64,000 nucleotides of DNA from the NCBI GenBank assembly GCA_963930775.1, contig OZ005706.1, positions 6,068,428 through 6,132,427 of the forward strand, written 5' to 3'. Origin of the DNA: Cliona cf. orientalis. Lineage: Eukaryota; Porifera; Demospongiae; Clionaida; Clionaidae. The stretch's first letter is position 1. The number at the start of each line of letters is the position of its first letter. The translations under genes were made by a program, and so were the position numbers. Below the pieces are notes generated by a model. It did not search any database, was not told the origin of the DNA, and saw only the letters and a list, made by a program, of their open reading frames with translations. Of this stretch, positions 27,101 to 41,528 are shown one piece after another.

Positions 27101-30100
27101 TGATCATGACATAGTGCGTGTGCATGTATCAGATGGTTATTGCATAAGGTAGCATATTATACCAAGCTAGGATGATCAAATAGCATGACATGTAGTGTAT
27201 GCACTGATAACTAAATTCACGGTTGATCCATACACCAAGTACCAATGGATGCATGTACATGATGCATGTATATTGGATACTTTTCAAAATAGATATAGCT
27301 ATAAGACATCAGTTACGTAATTCTTAGCTTGAGTTGTTCATGGATAATGACTATGGTTCTCACTGGCAGTTCATGGTACAATCTATAGCAGTTAGAGGAC
27401 CATGGCAAAATTGCACAATCCTCCTTATTGTCAGATAAGTAGATTCATGACTGATCTGGGCCATTGCTCAATAGCCAGTGGCTGCAGTGTGAATGAGCAT
27501 TCTGTGGATGGCTTCATCTGTGCCTTATCTCATGGTTCTTAGTGTGGTTTCCATGGATTGTACTTCCTAACCTTTCATACTGATTTGTCCATGGTGGCTA
27601 CTCCATGCAGCTACCAAACCTAGCTGTCCTTCCCTCTCCCCTCCTTTGCTTTCCTAAACAACTTGTGTTCAGTACATGTACAAGTTTATTGGATTGCACT
27701 GAAAACCTTCTTTCTATACAATGCGCGAAATAATATGAAGTCTATATTGCTCAGCACTACACAAAATTGTGTAGGAGGATTGACTGTTTAGCCAACGTAC
27801 ATTTAAAGGATATGGAGGTAAAATGGTGCGTCTCTGAAGGTACCCACACAATTTTCCATGTTGAAGAATACACCCGCGATAACGCAAGGGTGTTCAGACC
27901 TGGATAGATTTTTGTGTACATCTTTTCGGGGAACATGAAATTGAAATTCGAGTCCATGACTTCGTGGTACTGCACTGTACTACAACTTAAGAGTGCCAAT
28001 TTGTACTGTAAGACAGTGTTTTTGAGATTTCCATAAACTTGTGTTAACAAATTAACTGCTGTTGTTATTAATATTTGCCCGGCTGTGGTGTCTGGCCGTT
28101 ATCAGAGGCCAGCGTTAGTTTTTGTAAGATTGGGGCAAGGAGGTTACCTGTTGTGGGCGCGCAGAGATCCTGATACCCCAAGGGAGTTTCTTAGAATGAC
28201 ACGACTGAGGTCTACAAGGATCTATAGCCTATAAGTTGCTGGCGGCTTTGAACTTGCTTATCATGTCACTCTCTGTTTTCTGTGTTTTTTCAAATTTGCC
28301 CCAATGATGCAATTTCATATTATCAGATTCTGTTGGTCATGATTTAAATCTAACACTGTTATATATACATAACATTTTGATATCTCAATTAATTTTATGC
28401 ATCTTAATGATAATAATAATAATAATAATTGCAAGAAGGGGATCAGGTAGACAGATGATACGTAATTTTAACTTCTACTTCACCATGCACCCAATCAGTG
28501 AATAACCATGCTCCCAACAGTATTGCACAATACACTCCATGCACATACTATACCATTGTCTTAACTAAGTTGTGGCCTTATTCAATTAGTGGGTCGAGCT
28601 GAGAGCAGCAGTGATCTCTTCCAATGCCAACCATGCATGCATTGCTTCTGGCGGTCTCAGCTGAACCTGTAGGAGGCTATTCACCCTCTCTGCTGTGGTC
28701 TCACCACAGTCTCATCCTACGTACGTACATTTGATCAGCCGTCCACCTATATGATATTCCATCCATGCAGCCAGCTCTAGATCTGGAGTGGCCCCGGGCT
28801 TAATTGCATGCATGCATGCAGTGAGTTCGAGATCGTCACATGTACTATATATAGGCAATGCATTACGATCACATCCTTCTGCATGTTTTCCTAATTGCAC
28901 CTTAGACAGCAGGCCCATAGCTGTCATACTTGGGAGGTAGTCCCACCTAGCCAAAGTAATGTGATGTATGTCCTCTTCAAGTCTCATTCCCTGGAATATG
29001 TAATTCAATACACCACTGATCGAGGGAGTGGGTGATCTTGCAGATTAAAAACTGACTCTCGCTTTAGACTAGTGGGCATACATTGGTCACTTCTGAATGT
29101 GTGTGCTATGAGGATACCATACTAATATAGAATTTGAACATTTTCTGTTTATCACAAATCCAACAAGTCTAGATTCTAGGTATGCATTCTGGTATGTTTC
29201 CAGACTGTTTTGCCTGTAGATTGACAAGAGAATGTTTGCTGCAAAACTTGCTAGACTTGTTGCTACTGTTCTGTAGTAACATGACAAGTGTACATCCCAT
29301 TTTGTTATTACAGTGATTTAGGTTTGGAAATTGAATTTTTTTCTGTCTTCGACTACATTCCGTGACCACAACTGTCACTCTCCTCTGGTAGCTGTGCATG
29401 CGCTGTGGGTCTTCCAACAGTTTATCTGTCGGGTCAACCAAGTACCTTGAAAAGTACAAAATCGGGTTCCCATCCTGTAAGGTGTACTGCATGGACAAAA
29501 AGAAGCACTAAAAACGGCATCAGAATTGCTACGGATTTGCACGATTTCTTGATGGTGCACAAGATTTATTAGGAACAGTTATAGGTATGTGTACATTCAC
29601 TATAACCAACTGCCTTCATTTGCACTGCATGATCTTAGCATGCACCCATTGTCCTGGAGCACTTGTTTAGTGAAGCAGGCAGGGTGACCACCATATTGCA
29701 TGACTTGCTTATCTCTCTGATGTTGATTAGCAATATTCTGTCTTGACAGCTTCACTCCTGCAGACATGGAGTCTGCTCTAAAGAGATTAATGGATGTCCT
29801 TGAACCAACTGACTTGTACCTGAGGCCACCATTGGTTGCTGGGTTATTCACAGTTTGGCCAGGAGTTACCCTTAGCAATATAATACTATTGCCTTCTTTG
29901 AATCATGCCATTTGCTTCCTTTTATGTACCGTGTGGAACCTCTATGGCATCACCATGGAGACTAAGATGTGATGACCCACTTTATATGGAGTTATGTGTG
30001 CGTGGAAGTCCTCCCTAACTTTCTCATAATATGGAGCTGTCCATATCAAGAGGGTGGATCTAAGTTGGACGGTTGGTTGGACAAACCATTTCACTGGCTT

Positions 30101-31800
30101 CCTTATGTTCAAACTTTGAAACGTTTGACCAAAGAACACCTGACTTTGTCCACTATCAAATTAGTGGTCCTCTTCAAAAGCACAATGCCTATGAACACTG
30201 GGTTCTATATATAGTGCATCAGTACATGACATCAATCAGATAGTGGATCCGGGTTGATACCTATCAGAAAGCTTATTATGCTGTGATAATTCCCCCCCCC
30301 CCCTTCTGCCTTAGTCCTGAATCATGTGACTCTTCGATACTTTCATGATGCGGAGTGCTTTTTCCTTAAGAGGAATATACATCTTCGTCCGATTGAAATC
30401 CTATATAATTTCATCAATACTGTAGATCATTAAATTTTAAGAATGGAAGGATAAAAATGGTATTGTAAGTACGTGGCTGAAATCACTGAATTTCTCAATC
30501 CGTAATTACATGACATCGTATAATAATAGTTTATGCAGTGCTGTTATTCTCCATTGCTAATGACATCATTCATTACAGCATGTGTACCAAAATAATCTAT
30601 ATGATTTGATCATTAAAAGCGAAAAAGATATGGATGAGTATACCTTCTAATAGTTGATGTCATTAAAGATACAGTTTCTTATTTCAAATTCTGTGTATAT
30701 TACAGTATTTACGTAAGTGTATATTCTGTATTACTATTACGTAGCATAAGATTTAATCAAGCTTCATGCATGGGTATACACAATTTGACTATAGGTATTG
30801 CCAGTGGATGCTTTGTGCAAACAATATTATTTGCACTTTATAGTCTGTTACAGTAACTGTGAATCATTGTTGAATTTGTAAGAACTACAAGTTGTACCAT
30901 GCACCTAATGGGACTATCGTCATGGTGATGGTGCAGATTAAGAAAAAGCAGTCAGTTTGAATGTCTGGCCAAGATTTAGAATGTCCTGCAGGCACCGTCG
31001 GATTCAAGTTCCAACAGGATCCTGAGATTTCTTATTCCTTTTGAAACTTCACTTCTCGATCATCTGTTTACAAGTTGTAAAATTAGAAAAATACATTTCT
31101 TGCTGCATGTATGCACAGGTGCATGTTGCAGTAATGCTTCTGTAGCCTGAAATTTTAGCGCTTCATCAGACTCAGAGAATCTGAGCATGCAGCCTGCATG
31201 GCATATTATGGCATGCAGCATGGGACCTGCTGGTGGAGGAATCTTATGTCTTATGATGTTGGCATTCCTTTGCCCTTTCTTTTGACATACTTTCTCAGAC
31301 CCCATGCCCAGCTGTTTGCAGGGGCAGTACTACAGCTTGCTACCATGCAGGTCAGCTTGCATTATAGTTGGGTAGCTACCCTATGCAGTCCAAGGGGATG
31401 TCTGAACAATTTCAAAGAGCTGGGTCATTACTTGCAGTTGTCATGTGATTAGAACCACTGGCCCTTTGAGTGAAGCCATGCCTACGTAACCATTGCCAGC
31501 TGGAGCTCAATTACACCATCGCAATGCAGGAGATACATATGTGTACCACACTCTGCAAGTCAATAACTGAAGGTCAGGGCAAGAAAATTTTATAATATTG
31601 TAGGCTTAGCTATTCTATTATTATGGGAAATCTAGAAAAAGTGGCGGAGATGCACAGTGTCCACGCATTTTAGTTTACTTGGAGAAAAAGGAAGTGCTGC
31701 ACACTGTTGGCAGTTGTAATGAGCAAGTTAATAAGAAGCCGTAATATGCAGACTACACTAAACCGCGTATGAATCTAATTGCGCTGGGGAAGTTTAAAAC
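15118..31800. other. Long gene-free region (about 16.7 kb)
   Basis: The reading frames here are short (under about 130 codons), overlap on both strands and show no domain or codon pattern I recognise. AT-rich simple sequence, CA/GT runs (about 17,040 and 17,400), a GGGA/GGA purine tract (19,318-19,385) and GGGA runs (about 22,960 and 23,110) are present. It could be intergenic or a large intron; a short exon could be missed by eye. Confidence 0.5.
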
Positions 31801-31989
31801 GCGAAATTCCACGTGTACTTTTTCAGTCAGGCCTGAACCCGATTGTCCTCTAGCGCTACTCGAGGGAGTACTATTCTAGTACTGAAAGAGTAGTAACCTG
31901 TTGCGATTCTGTTTGTACTCATCTTGTCCTCATATTATTATTACTGGAGTATTCGCGCACGGAGCTACAACCCAGAGTGTGTACTCCAC
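31800..31989 (+). promoter_or_regulatory. Possible promoter and first exon
   Basis: A locally CpG-richer stretch (CGCGTATG, GCGCTGGGG, AACGCGAAATTCCACGTG, TAGCGCTACTCGAGG, TTCGCGCACGG) precedes ATG-TTT-ACA-AG followed by a good donor, GTATGT. That arrangement suits a transcription start with a very short first coding or leader exon. It lies upstream of the Capicua-like gene in the same orientation, so it could be that gene's leader, but I cannot join the frames: splicing this phase to the 36.73-kb acceptor hits a stop at once. Confidence 0.2.
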
Positions 31990-34900
31990 TCACGATGTTT
32001 ACAAGGTATGTAATTATACACCTTTTCTCTAGCCGTCTAGTCATTGGCGTGGTTGAATGCATATTAATGTATGCCAGTGTGTTTGTATATCTATCTACCC
32101 ATCTATCAATCTGTCAGCTAGCTAACTGGTCTCAGAATGTCGGCTGCAAAGTGCTTTCTTCTCTGCATGCTGCAGCACTGCATAGTTAAATTTCTATTGT
32201 TTCATCGCGAATTTTGTTGCAAGAAGATTGTTTTGGCTGCTGTAAGGCTCAGAGTTCGTTTGCAAGGTGTAAATGAGCTCCAACTGGATGGAGATACGCG
32301 CGAAGAGGTGTCCATTGTTCTACAGGTGTCTAATAATAACGCAATTGTTGGACAATGATTAATTTATTGGCCGCCAAAGTGCAACCCGTTTGTGCGTTGA
32401 ACTCGGAAGCTCACGCAGCTGTCTGACCATCTTGGTGGGTATATGGTGTGTGTAAATCTTTTACTGTTCAAGTTTGGAGTCTGTTAGGGGTTCAAAGCAA
32501 GGTATGGTCACCGTGTGTTCTTTTCTATGTGTAAGCATGGACCATGCATGCAATATGCATGCATGGAAGCAGATCGGTTGCTCACCTTTGTTTCAATACA
32601 TGTTCGAATTTGCGTCTCTGTGTGCAGCAAGCTTAAGCACTATGCTCGCTGTGTTTGGTCCGTTGAATATTCAAATAGGAAGTTACTGCGCAGGCTGGGA
32701 TAAAATTAATATCATTAAGCGCCTTGAGAGCGACTCAGCTAAAGTAGTCTTGCGGGCAAAGTAGCCGTTGGTAGATCAGCTGTTTCATGGCTACCGTGGT
32801 GAGCAAGGAAAATAAAGCTCGTGGAAGCCTATTTAGTGCAGTATTGACCACTGCCGCCTGCTTGCTATGCCTGGGGTCTTCTCAGTTAATAGTTGTTTGC
32901 TCTCTGCAGTACAATTATGGTGTCTGCTAAAAGCTGTGGTTGCCTGATAGCAAGGTGCTGCTGTGTGGATGGGGTTAGGCTCTTGGTTGAGCCTAGTACA
33001 GATTGGGCATGCCTTTGCTGATTCTCTGGTAAGACAAGATCAGTCAGGTGGCACTGATTGCTTGCCAGAGGGTCTTTCAGTGTATAGAAAGACATGTCTG
33101 ACCTGCCTGGGTCTCCCCTTCTGGTCCAATTTCATTAGCAAGAAGTTTCTTTTTTAAGAGAAAGGGCTGCCTTTGTTGCATGTGAAAAGAAGGTTTGAAC
33201 TGAAGATGTACTCGTACAGCATACATGCAGTGAGGCAGGCATCCTCTATGTTTTTTTTACGTGGCTGGGTGAATATTTTATTTTCTCTTCATGATACACT
33301 AGTCAAGCTAGCACTCACCATCAATAGTCATATATACTTTGACCTATACATCAGGGTATGCCTTCAACCTAGCTGTGAATTGCTGCTAACTAGGCATCTA
33401 TGAACTTGATGCAATTATCATCCTCCTCTTTGCGTGAACCTTGTAGTGTTGGTACCTCCTCCAAGCTTCTGCATGTACTGTAGAGGTAAAAAAGGTTATG
33501 GCTTGAATTATGTCTTCTGATGCAATATTAACCCACATGCAAGAAGGTATCATGCATGACATACATGTACTTGCACTCTGTCCCTCAATTGTCACATGCA
33601 GAAAATGTATAGAGATCTTGAAATTTGGATTGTAGGTATGCTTGCATGCAAGAAATGTAGGATCCTTAAATTTGGACGAATCTTAATCTGCTGGTCTAAT
33701 GGTAATGGTCCTGTATCCAACAGTAAAGTAGTTACACCCATTGCAACTTCCAAACCTGCAAAACCTAATAAAAAAACTCTTTGTGGGCTAGGTGTTAGGG
33801 CCAAATCCACGAGATCTATAGAATACTGGATCAAAAATTTAAATAGCAGGAGCATACGAGCTGCCGCCCTTGGTGCTCCTGGTATGGTGTGTCCCTGATG
33901 TGTGCATGTGTCGCAGCGGGCTCCTAGGTACAGTTGACACAGCAGCAAAATCCCAAAATTCACCAATGTTGCCAAAGGTTGTGCCCTAACACAATTATAT
34001 GCTGTGCAGGCTCCTTGATATTCTCCTTGATGTCATTACATGTCCTGCCAGACAGACAAATGGCAAACTGTCCGCTTAGCAGGTGGCAAGCGTAAGCTCC
34101 CTATCACGTGATGTGCCTCATGCATGCGTGTATGACCCACTTTTACAAATTACCAAAAGGAGAAATCTTTCCTGTTTCCCTTATTTATAATATAATAATT
34201 ATTATTCATGTCAAGCGTGCATTATAATCATTTAAAAAATTAAGCGTGTTATGTCTGGTGTCTCTCATAAGGTTTAACTAAGACTGAGTGGTTGTGGGAA
34301 TTCCCACTGAGCCTTATGATGAGCCAGCTATAGAGTCATTCGCATCTGCATTGCATAGATATCGTGCTGGTTGCCAGCCCATAATATGCAGTTTTTTTTT
34401 GTAACTGGGCTATTATTGGCAAGAACCTTGGCAAGTGAGCGTACGAGGTGATTGTTCACGTGGCAGTTGTAAATTTTACTGCAGTCGTATGCCGGGGAGT
34501 ATCTTACTCATATTTAGAGCATAAAAAATTTTCTAGTCTATAAATGTATGCGTATATATCCATACGTTTTGGGCCAATGCCCCTGGATTGGTGAGATAGC
34601 TACTTGGCAAGCATAAAAATGGCAATTTAATGACGTTTGCATGATGTAATTAAGTTGTGCCATATCTTGAGCGAATATGGAGCATCTTACCAGCTGGGGC
34701 GGCTGTCGAATTGGCAAGGTGTGTGAAGAGAATAAAATACGTAGTTATATTTCCATGGTAGTAGCGTAGCATGGTAGTCATGCCCCATCTTGCACATGAC
34801 TAATAAAAATGTTGCAGACCCTTATTAGCATGTAATGCGTATTTCTAATTTTTTCAAATTGGTGATGCTCTGGCATATGATCTTGGAACCTAAGTTTTTG

Positions 34901-35640
34901 CACAGCTGCTCAGGAGCATGTCAGTCACTCAGTCTGTAGCTAAGGAAATGACTTAAGATGGAAGTCAGTACATCCATATTATTATACCTTTGTGTGCATC
35001 AAAGGTGGTGTGATCTAACTCTGTAATGTGACTCATGGGGTCTAGACCCATATCTGCACTTCAAAGAAAGGTCAAGCTCTGTCCAACTGTGTGCATGTAC
35101 AGCGCCCCCAATACCTACCAGGTGTGTTGGCCCATAAACGGGAGGACTTGCCCATAACCTGCTTCTCTTGGGAGCACACTATTTAGATCTTCAGATTTTG
35201 GGCTTCAGTAGACCAAACTTAGAACTTATTCCTGGATAAGGTCCATCTTGGCCCATGTGCCCGTTTCCTTTCTGGAGAAGCTTAGCTACAGCCAGCTTGG
35301 CAGCTGCCAATTCTCATTTCCTGCGAAAAGGGTTCTAGGGTAGCTTGTGTATGTGCCACAGTTTGGATATGTACAAAAGGGCCCTGGCCCCCACCCCACT
35401 CTTGCATGAGATTGTGGCCAACTACAGAGCTAGACTGAATGACTGTGTGGGTACAGGTATATATTTGCCAGTGCTTGCCACTTTCAGTTTGATCATGAAT
35501 TATTTGCTGGCTATCTGCTAACTTGTACACTATGTGGCCGTCACGTCATGTGCAGTGGTATATGCTTCACAGAAAAAAAACTTTATTATGAAGAAAGAGG
35601 GGTGATCGATACTGCATGGTGTACGTACGAGAGAGCACAC

Positions 35641-35674
<34 letters not shown>

Positions 35675-36650
35675 GAAAATCCGACTGATACTTGAAAATT
35701 GTTAAATGACTAGCTGGCAACCACTAAAAATGTATGTAATTATTAATACGTAATTAAAGATGTAGCCACTATTTGTGTGTGTATGTGTCTGGCTGACAAG
35801 TGCTGCGTATGTTTGACCTTCGTCTTGATCTATCCCCCAACAGCACTGGCAGCCACCTAAAAGCTGTAATGATCGTCCCTTCCTTTGAAGGGCTTCAAAA
35901 GCTTCATGTTGCCATGGCAACCGATGCATCACAGCGCGTCTGTTGGAGGAACAATCTATTAGTGTTAATGAGCTCCACCGCAAACAGATTTAAAGGATAT
36001 AGGACTCTATATAAAACCTCCATATATTATGTGTATAGGTTAATAAGAATTGTATCACTAAGTTTGGTTAGGTATAGGTGTGATTGACAATTATTGATTG
36101 ACACTTATAAGCTTTAGCTATAATATTATTATTATTAGGTCGACCTGAGCTACATTTGTAGTGTGATAATTATATTACCCAGATTTTCTGCATTGCACTA
36201 CTTACTAGAGGAAGAGGGCCTGAGGCTACAGTTTCTATTCTTTGATTTATGTATTATGCCTAGTGTGCTATAGTGTGTTATAATGTCAACCTATTCACTG
36301 TCCTGTCCTAACTGTTACTTGCCAGGAACAGACAGTATGTTGTGGGATTGAGCGATGCAATTACATGTTCCTTTAGTATAGGGTCAGTTCCTGATTGGGG
36401 GTGGGGGTACTTGATTTAGTGGTTACGTGATTTATGGGCTTTTTTTGGGAGTGGTTGGGGTTGGGGGGAATATTGCAGCCATTAATGGAGGGTACCCATT
36501 TTCCTTTGTATAGTTACAGCACTTGTATAGATTCGTTCCTGGTCTCAGTTTGACCTCAGAGAGACCCCACCAGGAAAATGATCAGCAATTAATGTTGCAT
36601 ATCACATTAGTGTGGTTTCACTGTATATCCTGTACAGTTTATAACCTTTG
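31990..36650. other. Stretch without a supported gene, upstream of the Capicua-like gene
   Basis: There are open frames at 32,137-32,358 (+) and 33,592-33,975 (both strands), but none carries a domain I recognise. I specifically looked for an HMG box of Capicua type (RPMNAFM-like) and saw none. A (GA)n run is at 35,643-35,671. The region may hold untranslated leader exons of the downstream gene. Confidence 0.4.
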
Positions 36651-36682
<32 letters not shown>

Positions 36683-36730
36683 TCCCTCTCCTTCCCTCTC
36701 TCTCCCTCTCCCCTCTCAAACACACATTAG
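36650..36730 (+). promoter_or_regulatory. Pyrimidine tract and acceptor before the first coding exon
   Basis: A long CTCTCTC/CCCTCTC tract followed by ACACACATTAG directly upstream of the coding exon looks like a 3' splice site at 36730. It implies at least one untranslated 5' exon further upstream. Confidence 0.5.
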
Positions 36731-36733
36731 GTG

Positions 36734-39045
36734 ATGGAGAAATTTTCTGTTGGGGAAACTGTATTAGCAAAGTTAAAAGGAATATTTCATCAAGCAGTAG
36801 TGGTAAAGATAGACAAAACTAGTTTCGAAGTAAAATTATCGGACACCAATCAAATCTTAGTGTACACTTTAGACAGTAAGACCGGCTCAGAATCAAGCAC
36901 TTCTCATGACATTGACAAGATCAGCATAGTCAAGAATATAGAACCGAGAAAATCCGAACTAAGTGTTGGTACTCGCGTTTGTGCACAGGTTTCATCCAAG
37001 ACAGAATATCAAAGAGCTTCCATTGTCGAAGTTCCGGAATCTACTTCCTCTAACGTCTATAAGATCAGTTTGAATTCGAAGGAGGGTAGGGACGATAATA
37101 CCTCAAGCAAGCTAGCTACTACCACTATAGAGAACATAAGACTCGTGAAAGGAATTGTAGCGGCCAAGTGTATGCCTGGATTGATCGACATGTACGGCAC
37201 GGCTTACGACTCCGCCCCTACGTCCATGCATCCCATGGACAAAAGGTTAAACTCACAGCAAAGCCTGGACGACAATACGACCAGCGTCTTCGAGGTACCA
37301 GTAGACGTGGCTCCCTATCGTCGCTCCAAGCCGGTGGAGCAGAAAACTACTTCACCGACCCCCACCTACGGTCCAATGCAGGCTCTGGGATCTCTTCCGT
37401 CTTATATGGACACACCAGCCAGTGCTACGACTAGAATGGACTCCCCTCAGTCTGTCGATTATACTCCGACCTTCTTTTCACATTCTCCCCACGGCGGTGC
37501 TCCTGCCCCAGCCGCCGTGGCCCCTCCCCCTCCCCCACTGCACACCAGAGTGTCACATGACCAGATACCACAACCCATCATTGGTCTACCTCAGGGGGCC
37601 GCCCTTCCTCCCCCTCCACCTCCCCCACCTCCCCCTCAACAGCCGCTGGACTATTACCCGAGTATGCCAAGGGGGCCAAGAATCAAACTTAAAGACTACA
37701 AGGGGGCCAAGAAGGGGGAAATCATCGTTACCCCTGAGGGAGTGAAGAAAAAGTTTAACGGAAAGCAGTGGAGAAGGCTGTGTGGCGTTGAAGACTGTTG
37801 GAAGGAGTCGCAGAAGTGTGGTCTATGCTCCAAGCATCTTAACTCCCCTACCCCTCAGCCTATCTCTATGCCTCGTCGCATGCAAGGCGCCGTGAAACGC
37901 AGTCTATCAACTGCTATCGACCCTACAGAATCACGAAAATCTGACGGTTCTTTTGATGACAGTGTTGGATTGAAGAGGAGGAGGGTTCAGTCCCAGAGCA
38001 GTGCCCTCGTGGTGTCTCCCCTCACCGATGTCTTCTCGGAAAACGGAGGAGGGGATGAGAGCCGCAAAAGTGTAAGTGGGGAGAGTACCCAGGATGGAAG
38101 GCGGTCGTCCACTTGGGAGGACTTTAGTGAATCAGAACAGTTAGCTGTCTTTGGGCTTGCCTCCCTGAGTAGCTCACGCAATAGTACTCCATTTTCTCCT
38201 CTTACCTCACCTCAGATGGTGAGCCCTATGGCCAACGATGTCTTCCACTTTGGTGTTCGCTCGAGCCCTCCCCACCTCACGGCGACCGACTTTACAGCGA
38301 TTGGACGACTACCAGTGCACCATCATCACCTCTCTCCCCCATTCCAGCGACCCCACACGAGGAAGTCTCCGACCACACCCACTGCCGCTAGCCAGCACGC
38401 ACCGTACAGCGCTGGTTACATCGGCGGAGCTGGAGGTGGACAGTATTCATACAATCAGACCTCGGTGTTTCAAATGCCAGCCCCCGTTGGGTATGCCAGT
38501 TCGAACTTGAGTAGTGCGTCGATGAATGCTGGTGGAAAGAATCTGCTTAGCTCGCCTGCTACAGTCAGCAGTCCAAGTGCAACTCCCACACAGAAGGTAC
38601 GTCAGCAGATATCTGTCTTTGAGATAACCTTTATTTACGTATACTTTTATTGCATCTGGGGATGTGCAATTATTATAGGGGTTGACCTTACAGTTCTGTG
38701 GTTAGAGGGGGAGAAACTGGCTCTTTCAGGCCAGAGGTTTCAATGTGCAATTATTGCAGGCTAGACGTTAAATTTTTTTAGGGACTGCTGAACTATAACT
38801 ATTGAGGGTTGCTATCTGTCTCCATGCTAATTAGGGGGTATTCGGATGCATAAAATTTAATATTGTATAGTTAATATTAGGGGGGTGCTCAGAGCCTCTA
38901 CTAATCTAATTAAGTATGGTATTGCTTTGCCTTCTTGGCTGCATGGAAAATGCATGGCCCATGACCGCTGTACTCTATAATTGGTTGATGGGGTATCCTG
39001 TGCATTTATGGTGGGATGTCTTTCTTTTCCCCTAGGTTTGTGTGT

Positions 39046-39077
<32 letters not shown>

Positions 39078-41496
39078 TGAAATATGAGGAAGAACCTTGT
39101 AATTACAATTGTCTTGGCTAAGTGTGTAGGCAGACCTATTGATTCCTGAGGTTACTAAAGGATGTGGTTTGTTTATCCAGAAGGGTTAATAATCGGTGCA
39201 TATGAGTTAATTTCCTCTTTGTATTCCCTTGCCAATAAACAAGACTATACCTTCAAGTAATCCAGGGGCATACAGTAAAGGATGTTGTTGCTATACACGT
39301 TTTGTGGGTACATGCTGTGTTGGACACTGCTGGCAATTGGTCTATTTCTCCATTAATGATATTTAGCTTAGTTGCTGTTGCAGCAGCTTATGCAGTTAAT
39401 AAGCAGCTCACTGGGATTAACTTGCTATTGATGTGTGTGGCCTATATCTCTAGCTTAACTGCAGCATTGCAATATCTACGCAGGATAAACAGCACATGAG
39501 TTGCTACCAATTGCTGTGTCCTATTTATAATAATATTATTCCTTTACTAATCAGTTAGCTTAGATGTAGTTTTATAATATTTGTACATGGCATAAACAGC
39601 ACTCTGTTGCTATCAATTGGTGCATGTGGCCTACATAATTATTACCTAGCTACCAGCTTATATTAACCTTAAATTTGCAGTAATTACATGACTTAAACAG
39701 CACTGTGACTGTTGCTATCAACTGGTGCATGTGGCCTATTTCTCTCAGACTACTGACTGATCAGTTAGCTTATATATAACCAACAGTTTTGCTGTTAGTT
39801 AGAACTGTAGCTTTGCAGTTAATGCTGTATTGACATCAGCTTTGGAGTTGGTTACCCCAGGATAAACAGCACTATGTTGATATGAATAGGTTAACTTAGC
39901 TGTAGCTTTGCAGTAGTTACACGGGATAAACAGCACTGTGCGGTAACTTGTTTTGACTTCCCATGTACATGTAAAAGGAAGCAGAATACCCAACAAGTGC
40001 GCGCTGTGTACCCTATAATTCACTTTTCTTTTTCTATTATTAATGAACAGATGTACGTAGCAAACGTTACAGCCGTAAGCATGCACGTACATTGTATATA
40101 CATACATGCGTATATCCCGTGTTTTCATTGGCTAAGCGGTTGGAATTATCCGCAGATGACCACATAGCGTCCCAGTAACATCTGTCATCCATTGTTATCC
40201 ATTCTGCTGACACGGCTCTTTTTCCATGGCAACCCATTATAATGTGGAATTCCATTCGGCGCCTTGCAAAGGAATCAAATTTCAGCTGCTTATCACTTGT
40301 GCATCAGATTTCAATGTGTACCAGCTTCCCTCTTTCTTTTGACAGCTTGTTGAAGTGTACACATCAAACGCTGTTCTTAAAGCTTAACAGAAGCCTTCAC
40401 GGTATGATTCTGATGGCCCTTTAGAAGATTTCTTGATTGATGGATTAGCAACAAGACTCAATGTAGCCGCTCACCTCACTATTGCCCCAGCATGCGCACA
40501 CCTGATGTCTCAACATAGAACCAAAACTTGGCTGCCGCTCGCATGCACTTCCCCCTTGACACCTGCTCTGTGTTATCAATCAGAGTTTCCTGCCCTAGCC
40601 TGCGCCACCGAGCCTTAGCAAACTTGGCTGCCACACAAGCACGCACAAGCTCACTCGAATACTTTATATGGAGCTTAAAAAAAAGCACCCCTGGTCTATT
40701 TTTCCTGGAAATTTGTTGGTATGCAATGGTACTGAGCTAAGGTTCCTACCCCCCACCCCCCCCCCCCACCCCCCCACCCCACAGTCAGCCAATTAGCTAG
40801 CTTGCATGCGGATATGTAATTATTATAATGCCATTACATGAGCCAGTTATAATAACAAATTATATGGAACTTTATGCATAATTAATTTTGCTTGGCCCAT
40901 GTTTCTGAGTCCCATGACCACTGCAAAATCGTTGGTTTCAGTTCCCAGGGGCACATCTGGGACCGAAATAATGAAAGGTTTCCCTCTCTCAACCCCCCCC
41001 CCCCCCCAATCCCACCACCCCACCTTTCTTCTTCCTCCCCTAATTGCCTGCATCCAGATTACGAAAATTTCTCTCTTATTAAGCTTCAAGCAGCCATGCA
41101 CATATATTGCATCACCCCCCCTCTCCCCTCTCCCCTCCCCTCTTTACTTCCTTTCCAGGTTTCAGTCAAGTACCAGTATGTTCCATTTTCCCCAAAACTG
41201 GCCTAGCCTATAGCTAGCTTAAGTTTTCTGCCCTCGATCCTCATGCAGGGGAAATGTCCATAAAAGACCGTCCAACCAAATAAAGTCGCATTGCAGGATG
41301 CTGCCTTGCCTTGGCTGCTCTTGCATGCATGATCTCATGAGCCCTAGTTAGCCCTAAGATGGCTGCATGGCCCTCTCGCTCCCACATTCTATTGTCTGTC
41401 TCCCCCACTAGTTCCCATCCTTCCATCTGTTGTGCAGCGTGTGGGGGGGCTTGGGGGCTTGGGGGCTTGGGGGCTTGCTGGATGGTTTTCCGCCGC

Positions 41497-41528
<32 letters not shown>

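Noticed and set aside
27757..28050. 97-codon minus-strand frame
   Set aside because: No recognisable motif and no promoter or splice evidence.
33592..33975. Overlapping frames of 100 and 127 codons on opposite strands
   Set aside because: No domain recognised, no splice context, and mutually overlapping; at most one can be real and neither has support.
38597..38764. Continuation of the first large exon to a stop at 38764 as the true C-terminus
   Set aside because: A strong GTACGT donor, loss of compositional bias after it and an in-phase continuation at 42310 all favour splicing.
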